From contig NC_135566.1 of assembly GCF_964340395.1 (NCBI RefSeq), forward strand, positions 19,665,297-19,729,296: 64,000 nucleotides of DNA, read 5' to 3'. The DNA comes from Glandiceps talaboti (lineage: Eukaryota; Hemichordata; Enteropneusta; Spengelidae). Positions 32,164-42,203 of the stretch are shown one piece after another (the stretch's first letter is position 1; each line of letters starts with the position of its first letter). The position numbers were made by a program, and so were the translations under genes. Under the pieces are notes generated by a model. The model was not told where the DNA came from and made no database searches. It worked only from the letters and a program-made list of their open reading frames with translations.

Positions 32164-33863
32164 CTATGTACAGAGGTACATTTGTGTACGTGTTTGTGGA
32201 TGTTATTCAGGTTTTAGTAATTTTGGACATCTACTTGGGATATTAATCAAAAAGCAAAAACTAAAAAAATAATTCTTCAGGCATTTCCCTGTATACTGGG
32301 ACAGCTGAGGTTTATGAGTGTATTTTGCAGGTGAAATCCACTTAGTACGTTAAACATCGCAAGAGTCCAGTCAATATCAGTCTAAACTCACGCCTGTTAT
32401 TAATATGTAAATTAGATGTACATATGCAGAGAGTTTCCTCCCATCTCAATACCCCCCCCCCCACCCATTGCAAATAGGTTGACCCCCTCCCCAGGATGTA
32501 GAGTTCTTATAGTATAAGCTAAAAATTTAATAAAAACGTATACTGCCACCATTCCATACAGACAAGGTGAATGGGGTAGAGAAATTAAGTTTTGTTAAAA
32601 ACAAAAGTCCCTAGCGACCATGAACATGTCCATAGCAATATCATATGAATGGGACTTGAAATCTGTCCTTGTCACAAGTCAAAAAAATGAAGTACGTACA
32701 CTAAAGTACTTATATCTTGAATACAACACAATGAAATTATTTTAGTTTGGATGTCACTGCAAGAAGTGTTTATATTGAAAATGTCCTGGACAAGATAACC
32801 CAAATTTTGATATGTAAAGGCAACACAGCGAGATGTTTGGCCAAAAGTTCAAACTCAAAAAACGTTTGAGCGGACGGATCTGAAAAATATGGTAAGAGTG
32901 TTTCTATGGATGTTGAAATTATTGGTATACAATACAAATTGGTCCCTGGTAATATTGGTAATAACGACTACTTTAATTGCTTCTATTATACTAAGAACAT
33001 GGATATCAGTCAGTTGGGCTACAATACCATATGGCACTATTTTTCAATCATTTTCATAACACACTCGAGGACACATCTCATGCTCACGAAAATATCATCC
33101 CCTCAACATGTTTCATAGAAATGACTCGTATGCCAGTATGATTGACGTAATTTGTAAAAATAATGAGTCTAAAGCCAATATTGTGTAACAGTCGGAGCCT
33201 ATTGCTTTGCCCTTGAGTGTTTCATGTTCAGGTATATCTGTTAGGTAGCCATGGAAACTATATGTACAGACTGCACTGTTACGGAACTATTGTGACCGAC
33301 GAGTGTTGGTCCAAAGTAATTTAAAAAAATAAAGTGTAAAATGAAATAAATCGCGACCTACCTACCCTATTTTCTGAACTCACGTTATCGGAAACAAACA
33401 TTTTTTTCTTCATTTTTGTCGAGTTAGTTGAATTGTTTTATTTGCATCAAACTGTTGGTACATTTTCTCTGTTATCAGTTTCAATAGGTTTAGTTGACGA
33501 TGTGTACTATACTATACAACTGATGCATGAAAGAGAATATGGTCCCCAAATGTTATGATCTGTTATTAATTCACCTCACCGGTACCCATCTCCCCTTACG
33601 ATTTTATAACTTCTAGTTTATCTATCAAAATGTACTTGTGGATATTTCCATAAATATTTACTGATGAACTGTATGCTTATAAAATGTATCCGTATATTTA
33701 GTTTAAATCTCACAGGTTGCGGTTTTATTTTTCTCTAAATACCCTCAGTGTATTTTTTTGTAAAGTGCCACTAGAGGGCGGCCTTGCAAAGTGAGATCCA
33801 GGATATGTGTGAGCGGAGCGTACGTGTGTCTGCGCGGGGTTTGATATGTCAATAAGCTATTGG

Positions 33864-33922
33864 GCCATATTTAGATATCCATATTTAGATATCCATATTT
33901 AGATATCCATATCTAGATATAT
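33864..33922. repeat. Short GATATC-containing tandem repeat
   Basis: Four copies of CATATTTAGATATC-type units of 14-15 bp. Confidence 0.9.
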
Positions 33923-34284
33923 GTACAAAGATATAGCTGTATCCGATCGAAGCAAGCGTTACTTTCAGTTTTAGGCAACATAGAGCCGAGCTGTATATGT
34001 CTGTTCTCTCTGGGTTATCCAAATAACACATTAATAGCAAAGCAAATCTGGGTCGACTAAATCCAAAATGATCCAAAACGACGCTTGATATTAAACCAAG
34101 AATGTTTTTTTGACTCATTGCTATGGAATAATGAGAGTATATTGCAATTAAGTAAGGGGGACATAAATAGCTCAATGTAGGAGAAAAAACCTAAAGGCTT
34201 TTAGTTAGGCCTCAGACCCCCCCCCCCCAACAACTATATTGTTTCAAAATTGAAAATTGTTTCAGGCAGCACAATCAATTCAAA

Positions 34285-34561
34285 TCAGTATGTAGTAGTA
34301 TGTAGTGCTATGAATACAAAACCAGTATGTAGTAGTATGTAGTGCTATGAATACAAAACCAGTATGTAGTAGTATGTAGTGCTATGAATACAAAGCCAGT
34401 ATGTAGTAGTATGTGGTGCTATGAATACAAAGCCAATATGTAGTAGTATGTAGTACTATGAATGCAAAGCCAGTATGTAGTAGTTTATAGTACTATGAAT
34501 ACAAAGCCAATATGTAGTAGTATGTAGTACTATGAATATAAAGCCAGCGTGTAGTAGTATG
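34285..34561. repeat. 37-bp minisatellite, left half (split by the LINE)
   Basis: About 7 units containing AGTATGTAGTAGTATGTAGT followed by GCTATGAATACAAA. Spacing measured between GCTATG copies at 34307 and 34344 is exactly 37. Confidence 0.95.
34547..34561. repeat. Target-site duplication, 3' side of the LINE
   Basis: GCGTGTAGTAGTATG, identical to 38646-38660 and drawn from the surrounding 37-bp repeat unit. Confidence 0.9.
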
Positions 34562-34646
34562 AATATTTCATTCGTATCATATTAGGCCACCGGCCTTTAT
34601 ATACAAAACTTTATAAACCAAAAGTTGTACGGTGGTTTACCATCAT

Positions 34647-37350
34647 CTAGATTTTTCCAATCATTTCAATCATTTCAGCTCTTTTCTGAAAAGCAAAGTG
34701 AACATAACGTGAGAATTGTCTAATTAAATGTTCGTGTTTTGTTGATAATAATATAAAGAACTTATATAGAACAGGTGGGTCGAAGAAATAATCTGGAATG
34801 TAATTCTTTCTTACGTCATCATATGTAGGACAGACCAGACAAAAGTGATATTCATCTTCAATTGTTCTATTTTGACAGAGAGGACACACCCGATCACTTC
34901 TCGGGGGTTTCGTTCTTTCCCATCTACAGTTTTCAATTTGTAACTGATGAGATGACGTACGAAGGCGACAGAGTGCATAGCGGAACACTTTTTTATCTAC
35001 TACGTCTAGGTAAATCTCATAGGTCAATAGAGATTTGAAATTACAATACATGTCTAGTTTAGAGGTTTCTAACATTTCACTGTGTATTAGTTGACTATTG
35101 ATATCCTTGCACCTGTCCTTGAATATATTGATAAAACTAGTTTCATTTCCAACACCCTGTGTCTGCCATACTTCACTAAAACCAAAACTACATAACAAGT
35201 GTTTGACGTCAAGGGCCCAACAATTTACATCATTTTCAGCCGTTCTGTACTGATACTTATAGCATAGAGACAGGATGCGGTCTGGTTTCAAATTTAACAA
35301 CTTAAACCAATATTTGATTATTTTGATTTGTCTGGTAACAATTAATTGTAAACGACCGGTTTCAGCAAGGGAAGCACAGTTTGGCGTATGTCGATTTAAA
35401 CCCAATATGTAACGTAGAAATTTACTATGGACACGTTCAATGTCAGTTGCTTTATGAAAACCCCAAATCTCTGCTGCATAGTTGAGTATCGGTGATATTT
35501 TTCCATCAAAAACTTTAAGCGCGGCTTTGACTGGTATGTCTCCAAGTTTAGCGAGTTGGTTTTTAACAGTAAACATAGCTTTGCTGGCTTGAGCTGCAAG
35601 GGTTTTCTGAGCTAAATACCATTTGCCGCTACTCGACATAATGATTCCGAGGTATTTATAAAAAGGGACAACGTCAAGTTTGTGCCCATCTAAGAACCAT
35701 TTCTCAGTTTTCTTAATTATCCCACCTCTTTTAGATACAATAATTTTAGTTTTGGCATAATTTACATTTAGGAGCCAACGTTTACAATACGTGGACAATT
35801 TATTTAATAATCTTTGCAGCCCAACGACGGTATCACTCATTAAGACCAGATCGTCTGCAAATAGTAATAGCCGCAAATTTAGGCCAGCAATATAGACTCC
35901 GGCAGAATTTTCGGTTTGTAATTCTCTTTCGATGTCATTTACAAAAAAGCAAAATAAAAGTGGGGATATAACAGACCCCTGTTGTAAGCCACAATTACAA
36001 TGAAAGAAGTTAGTCAAACCATGAGGTGTTCGAACACAAGCTTGAACATTGCTATACATTGACATTAAAGTACGAAAGTAATTTCCCTTCATACCAGATT
36101 TGAATAACTTATAGAAGAGTAGATAGTGTTGTACCTTATCAAAGGCTTTTTCAAAATCGACATACGCACAAAACATTCTTCCTTTGGGTTTAGCTAAATA
36201 ATCTGTAATAATAGTATTAAGAATAAATATATTATCTACTGTACTCCGCTGTTTCTTAAAGGCTGATTGTAATTCGATGATAGGACCGTTTTCATTTAAC
36301 CATAAATCCAGTCTCTTACATAAAATGGAACAAAATATCTTACCAATAACGGGAAGTAAATTTATACCCCTATAATTTCCGGGATTCTCACGACTACCAC
36401 TTTTGAAGATTGGAGTTATCATACCTTTCACCCACTCTTGTGGGAAGGTACATTTTGATAACAACAAATTGAACAGGTTACACAACATATTTGCGAAAAC
36501 TTGAGGCGAGTTTTTAAAGAATTCACCACCCATACCATCAACACCTGGAGCTTTGTTGTTCTTTAATTGTTGAATACAATTGTTGACCTCCTCCACTGTA
36601 ATAGGCTCGTCTAACATTCTACAATTGACATCACTGTCAATATTTACATCTGCATTAATTTCTGTCAAATTAGTTTTGATTTGAGCATGAAAATCAGAAA
36701 AACTTTCGTCACTTTGGATTTTGGGGTCAAATAAGTTTGCAAAGTATTCAAACCATGACTCTTTTCGAATGGTCTTTGGTAAACCAGGTGCGAATTCTTT
36801 AAAATAGCTGCAAAAATTTCGCAAATTATTTTCTTTTGCACATACAACAAATCTGTCTACTTTTTGTTGATTATGAATTTTCTTCTTATACTTAATAAAT
36901 TGTGTGTACTGTTTCTTAGCGTCAAGGTAGTGTCTTAAGTTCTGTGTATTTCTATTATTTCTAAAACAATTTAGATGCTGTCGCAGACATCGTTTTGCAT
37001 TCATACACTCATTGTCAAACCAAGATGTCCTCTTTACTGTTTTAGCTCCACGGTGTCGAAAGTCTTTTGTCACATGTTTACAAATTTCGTCAAGGCAGTT
37101 CACAGCATCAGTTTCGTCGTTAGCTAGACAGTCATTGAATCGATCAATGAGTAGTTTAGTAGCAGGCGAATTCCATACTTCCAAATAAACGTTGGCTTTT
37201 TGCTGATTCCACACTGCTTTACCCAGTGATGTCTCAAGGTCTAACTGGTTTATGTGTTCAAGTTCATTTGGGTGTAGCGTATTTACATTTTCGACACGTA
37301 TGTTTGTATTACCTGTAGATATAATGAACTCAAAATAGGCATATGATCAG
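34647..37350 (-). pseudogene. LINE ORF2, reverse transcriptase portion
   Basis: About 900 uninterrupted codons; the frame is open from about 37350 (overlapping the end of the endonuclease frame) to TAG 34649-34647. RT motifs in order: PIFKSGSRENPGNYRGINLL, QSAFKKQRSTVDNIF, YVDFEKAFDKV, GLQQGSVISPLLF and LLFADDLVLMSD (FADD catalytic box, plus-strand position about 35850), then the thumb. Near the end is a C-x2-C-x9-H-x4-C finger, plus-strand position about 34870. No RNase H domain was recognised. The frame is disrupted only by one frameshift relative to the endonuclease. Confidence 0.93.
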
Positions 37351-38194
37351 ATTCTGTCCGACTTTGAATCTTAAACATTTTCACATCAAAAAAACACTTT
37401 TGTGGAATAAGTAAGTAATCTACAACACTGCAGCCGTTTGAAGTAATACAAGTGTAGTAATTGTTGAGTTCATCTAGTCTACCATTTACAATTCTGAAAC
37501 CAGTGGAAATGCAAAAATCTAGCAATTCTCGGCCATAAGAATTTACATTTGTATCGATGTTATGTCTCAGAGGTAACATCTCATCACTTACATAATTTTC
37601 ATCAATAGGTAGGTGGTTACAATCATCAATTTCTATGAAATCGGGGTCAGTTCCTGTCCGGGCGTTAAAATCGCCACAAATAAAACAGGTGTATGTTGGA
37701 AATTTATCCATGTAAAATGCTAATTCAGTTTCTAGAGTGTCAAAGACTAGTTCGTTTGAATGAATTGATGAACCACTTGGTGATTTATAAACAATAGCAA
37801 TTAGAAAGTTTTCCAGGTGTTTGTCGTTGGCTTTCAAGTGTACCCAAAGAATATTTTCAGAGATACTATCTAATTTGATAAGGTCATAGCCCAGGTTTAC
37901 TTTCATATAAATTGATATCCCACCTGAGTTATGGCCGAACTTGCTAGACTTTTTACGAGTACAATTCACACTTGTAAAACCATCAACTGTAAGTTGATCA
38001 CCCATGTTCATCCATGTTTCAACAAAGCATAAACAATCAAAAGACTTAAGATATGAAACAAAATTCAAATCAGACAATTTGTTTTTCAACCCTTGCACGT
38101 TCCAGTAAAGAAAGTTGAGTTTATTGTTCGAGTTACTAGAATGTTCAGTCAGCGTATCTGGTTGGACGTTATCATACAGGCCTTGGCCTCCACG
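37283..38194 (-). pseudogene. LINE ORF2, endonuclease portion
   Basis: In the same frame as ORF1 and directly after its TGA, open to TAA at 37285-37283. It contains LNFLYWNVQGLKNKL, CFVETWMNMGD (catalytic Glu), ICGDFNARTGTD (Asp/Asn) and SDHMPI (catalytic Asp-His), the standard APE endonuclease motifs. There is no ATG before ETWMNM, which already lies inside the catalytic core. A single-base frame change in the stretch 37300-37365 separates it from the RT frame. Confidence 0.85.
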
Positions 38195-38644
38195 TCAGTG
38201 GTATCTGTTTATCTTTTCGACAACTTGTTGGTTTGCCGGGTCATACACAAAAGTTTTGTTGTCAATAATAAGTTTGTCATACGATAAATACACCTTATCA
38301 TGATTTTCTCTTGCTTCTATCATCATCTGTCCAAGTTTTCTTCTTGATTCTCGAACTCGAGGAGAGAAATCTTCCGAAATTCTGCACGGTAGAAGTTGAT
38401 TTTTCATTTCTTTCGCTTTTCGATATACAGCATCCCTTTGTTTAAAGAAGCTAAATTTCGCGATTGCGACTTGTGGGTGTTGGCGGGAGAATTTGTTACG
38501 ATGAACCCGTTCAAACTGTATTTCATCTCCATTCATATCAAGTTTATCAGTAATGAGTTGCCTAACCTTCTGCTCGGTTTTCTCCCATGTTTCATTGTCC
38601 TCTTGGTGTAGACCATGAATGATGAGATTTTCCCTTCTTGACTG
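38195..38644 (-). pseudogene. LINE ORF1 fragment (L1-ORF1p-like RRM and C-terminal domain)
   Basis: Open frame of about 149 codons running from the truncation point to TGA 38197-38195. It starts SRRENLIIHGL, followed by a charged helix and ERVHR, then the C-terminal domain with IAKFSFFKQRDAVYRKAKEM and SYDKLIIDNK. This matches the RRM plus CTD layout of L1 ORF1 nucleic-acid-binding proteins. The N-terminal coiled coil is missing because the element is truncated. Whatever function remained, this copy cannot make a full ORF1 protein. Confidence 0.78.
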
Positions 38645-38645
38645 T

Positions 38646-38660
38646 GCGTGTAGTAGTATG
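38646..38660. repeat. Target-site duplication, 5' side of the LINE
   Basis: GCGTGTAGTAGTATG, identical to 34547-34561. The minisatellite resumes immediately after it. Confidence 0.9.
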
Positions 38661-38838
38661 TATAGTGCTATGAATACAAAGCCAGTATGTAGTAGTATGT
38701 AGTGCTATGAATACAAAGCCACTATGTAGTATGTAGTGCTATGAATATAAAGCCAGTATGTAGCACTATGTCGTGCTATGAATACAAAACCAGTATGTAG
38801 TAGTATGTAGTACTATGAATATAAAACCAGTATGTAGT
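38646..38838. repeat. 37-bp minisatellite, right half (split by the LINE)
   Basis: About 5 units, some shortened, of the same repeat as 34285-34561. Confidence 0.93.
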
Positions 38839-39304
38839 GACGAAAAAATCGTTCTTTTGTTGACATTTTACTTTATTTTAGTGCCATGCATTTACTATAG
38901 CGAAAATTCTTCCATTTTTCAATTTGACATTTTTAAAGAAATATTTGTAATTATGGGTACAGAACATATCCCATTAAAAGTGAAATCGTGTTTGTAGGAT
39001 GAGAACTCAAATGGCTCACCCCCCCCCCCCCCGTAAAAGAATCCTACATTGAACTATTGATCTTTTAGTCAACTTACCGAAAAGCTCAACCAGTTAAGTC
39101 AAACCACAGCTAAGTCATGCGTATAACATAATCGTAGGTTCCTGACTGAGATACCCGCATACTAATAACATGCTTTTTAAGAATTCATAAAATAGTATGC
39201 ATATATTTGGACTACTAATATTACATAATCGTACTCCCAATTGCGGATTCTAGAGTATCTGTTTTTATGAATATATTTAGACCACATTAAAACAACGACC
39301 ACGG

Positions 39305-39409
39305 CAACGACACACCACCACCACCACCACCATCATACCATCACCATCATATGGAAAGCCGGTTGGCTTTCCATATTATCACCATCAGCAGCAGCAGCAA
39401 CAACGTTAA

Positions 39410-39459
<50 letters not shown>

Positions 39460-39504
39460 ACAACAACAACAACAACAACAACAACGACGACGACGACGAC
39501 GACG

Positions 39505-39544
<40 letters not shown>

Positions 39545-39548
39545 AAAA
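39305..39548. repeat. Compound trinucleotide microsatellite
   Basis: Blocks of CAC, CAT, CAG, CAA and CGA triplets in sequence. The long low-complexity frames over it on both strands are artefacts. Confidence 0.97.
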
Positions 39549-39654
39549 AAGACAACCACTCCTGATCACTAATCTTACATCTAATTCTTTATTAAATGAA
39601 AAAGAACACGAATTATACAGTAAATACATGAATTGGTGTAATACTGAACCAGTT

Positions 39655-39736
39655 CTACGTCATAACATTGGAATTACGTCATAACATTAGAATTACGTCA
39701 TAACATTAGAATTACGTCATAACATTAGAATTACGG
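39655..39736. repeat. 19-bp repeat carrying four TACGTCA sites
   Basis: AATTACGTCATAACATTAG repeated about four times. Each unit contains TACGTCA, a CREB/ATF-like half or variant site. Confidence 0.85.
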
Positions 39737-41709
39737 TATAAAACAACTTTGGGTTAAAATTACAGGCAATCATCATACACGTGTAGATTAATACGGCCAC
39801 TATGTACAGAATAGATGTATTATAATTTTATGATTTGTAGATAATATTTTATTTATAAACAATTTTGCATTATTGTTTAATTAAATATTGCCACGTATGT
39901 GTATGTTCACACATAAACGTTATGGTATCTCTCTGTGGCGTCGGAATGTATTGAGTGATACGGGACACTGCAGTCTCCCTCTATGTGCAATGTGTGGAAT
40001 TATTTCGTTTACACCAACATGGAGAGGTGTTTCTTTCTTCAATAAAAGCACACACACACACAAATATATATGTATATACAAACTTTTACATTGATTACAT
40101 AGTCGCCTCGGAAATTCAACGCATGCACACTCGTAGCTACATACAACATTGCGTATAGTTATGCTGAAAAATACTTTCACATAATTGAAGGACGACATAC
40201 TGGAAGTTCAATATATATCAAATCAGTTTCCTCTAATAAAGGCAAAAAAATTTATCGTCAATGACATTCATAACACAACTTATTTTCTATCGTTAAAAAA
40301 AGACTGTATTGCAAATTGAACACGCATGCGTATATAGAAAGAGTTGTGATTTCTCACTGAAGACGAGTCGAAACAACATTATATGATTTTACTGCCTAGC
40401 ACAGGGTAAATTTCAGGTGCGAAAATTAGAATTTCTTGAAAATGAACTCTACCGGAATGATGTACAGCATAATCACGTGACCCAGATCATGCCTACATAC
40501 GTAAACACGTCAACGTACCCAATACTAGACACCTAAACTTGTTCACAAGTTTAATAACCGTATTTGTTACACTTTGATTGGTCGAAAAACGTACACGTGA
40601 CAGTTAAAGAAAGGATTGAACATGCCGAGAACAAAATTATCGCACGATGATTATAAACATACACTTTACATGCAATTATTACTCATACTGTATAATATTA
40701 GGTTGAGAGAACTGAAAAAATCTGGTTTGCCAAGAATGTTTACCGAGACATTATACTGTAACTAGCCAACACAAAGTTACGTCATGTTAATGAATATTCT
40801 TAATGCATGCTTTATGGAAATGATACTAACTTGCAAGAATTGGGCAACATTTCAACTTGAAAAGAAATGGTGTCCAGGACAGTAAACACTCGTGATGGCA
40901 TTTCCCGTCACTCTGAAGACATTATTACGTATGTTTTTATTTTCTATATTCAAAACCTCAATCTTAACACAACATATACGACAATTGCTGTGCCCAAGAT
41001 TCCGATTTATGTGAATTACTCCATCTTTCCTGTATTTATTTTCGCGCCAAATAAACGTCACAGATTAGCATATTATGAGTGGCATGTAGACCACATGTAC
41101 ATTCACTGATTAAGAGATTACGATTCATATTTAACATACTTTTCAACATTTTTTTACCAATTTTGATATTAATATCATAAAAGTGATTGAACAGTTTTCA
41201 TGTTATCGCCACAAGCAGATTTCAGGAGGGAGAGACATTTCACACGTCAGGTATCCTAAACAACCTGAAAAACGTCTGAGTAGAAAATAATCTACCAACA
41301 AAATGAGAATAAAATATTCAATATTGTATAAAAAGTACGTGAAACAACACAGTACTCTAAAAAAAAACCACTGAACTAATTCCTGAATTTTCAAAAACAC
41401 TTCAAAACGAACGTCTCATTAAAAAAATGTGACAATAAACCAAACGCAGACGATAACTTTAAACGCGGGAAAGTTATGAATTGTAGTACACGCAAAGAAC
41501 ATCTTATCATGGAAAGGCATGATGTCGATTCTTGTCATTTTGAAAGAAGAAGTCTTACATAATCAACTTGACTGGTAAAAGGCACACATCATCGAATTTA
41601 CAAGAATGAAAAATCTTCTCTAACGACGCGAAATGCACTTTTACGTTCACTAAAAACGCAAAGGTCCTGGACATGGTCTGGAAGTCAAGAGTAGAGTATG
41701 ACCAAGATA

Positions 41710-41715
41710 TTTATT
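41710..41715 (-). terminator. Candidate DAT polyadenylation signal AATAAA
   Basis: TTTATT on the + strand, 360 bp past the DAT stop codon. A second candidate lies at 41035-41040. Confidence 0.35.
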
Positions 41716-42074
41716 TGCGTATCAGTTGGCCACCCCTCTCCTTACTATTGGTCCATTGCTTATAATGTCTATCAATTTAACCTATCCCGGTTGTTATACA
41801 GAAAAAATCAGTGCTGCCATTTTTCCCAACAAAAATAACATAGATGAAGTTCAAAACCGAAAGAAAGTAATCACGCGATGTTCCCAAAAAAATACGTGAC
41901 CCAATAAACGGGGAACTGCTCCAAAATCTCTATACTCTCGATGCCATGGAAGTATTGCTTGAGTGTACGTTTGTCAGACTTCAAGAAAACCGTCAACCAT
42001 TACCATAAACCTTCCCGCCATTTTGTTACAAGTATTTTTCATCTCTGTTTCTTTCTTCTAAAGTTGATGGCAGT

Positions 42075-42203
42075 CTACACATGATCAACTTTGGTTTGGT
42101 CATCCACCTTGAAGTCAGTGACATTACCATTTATTTGTCCGACTCTGTCGTAAGCTTCCCGTGCGGCTCTTTGGTTTGGCGTTTTGATTGCTTTAATCAG
42201 CCG
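42075..42203 (-). CDS. DAT: DAT terminal coding exon (cytoplasmic C-tail)
   Basis: 129 nt: 42 residues plus TAG at 42077-42075, acceptor ttcttttag. The tail starts [10 protein letters not shown] and ends KVDHV. The last four residues fit an X-Asp-X-hydrophobic (class III) PDZ ligand, comparable in position to the PDZ motif of vertebrate DAT. Exon assignment rests on the good acceptor, phase match and tail length. Confidence 0.82.
   Translation of the reverse strand, partial: RLIKAIKTPNQRAAREAYDRVGQINGNVTDFKVDDQTKVDHV

Larger units (their letters stand above)
26106..34284. other. Downstream of RNF34: possible long 3' UTR and intergenic sequence
   Basis: Apart from the repeats listed, there are several open but unrecognised frames at 26609-26899 and 31150-31700. 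No domain or family similarity is visible in them. Confidence 0.5.
34562..38645 (-). mobile_element. 5'-truncated APE-type non-LTR retrotransposon (LINE) with perfect target-site duplication
   Basis: About 4.08 kb on the - strand. It carries the end of an L1-type ORF1, an apurinic-type endonuclease and a reverse transcriptase with a C-terminal CCHC-like finger, then an 85-bp 3' UTR. It is flanked by identical 15-bp copies of GCGTGTAGTAGTATG (34547-34561 and 38646-38660), and both flanks belong to the same 37-bp minisatellite. The 3' end has no poly(A); it ends in a short AT-rich tail after a GGCC/GGCC hairpin. The 5' end is cut inside ORF1, as usual for target-primed reverse transcription. 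The long open frames and exact duplication indicate a recent insertion. Clade is not assigned: the ORF1 type suggests L1/Tx1-like, while the RT and finger also resemble CR1/L2-like elements. Confidence 0.92.
38839..42074. other. DAT 3' UTR side and intergenic sequence
   Basis: Contains the compound triplet repeat, the TACGTCA repeat and candidate poly(A) signals. No other gene was recognised. Confidence 0.6.

Noticed and set aside
35396-35599. Small frames within the LINE reverse transcriptase region
   Set aside because: Shadows of the real RT frame on the same strand, as is 36665-36850.
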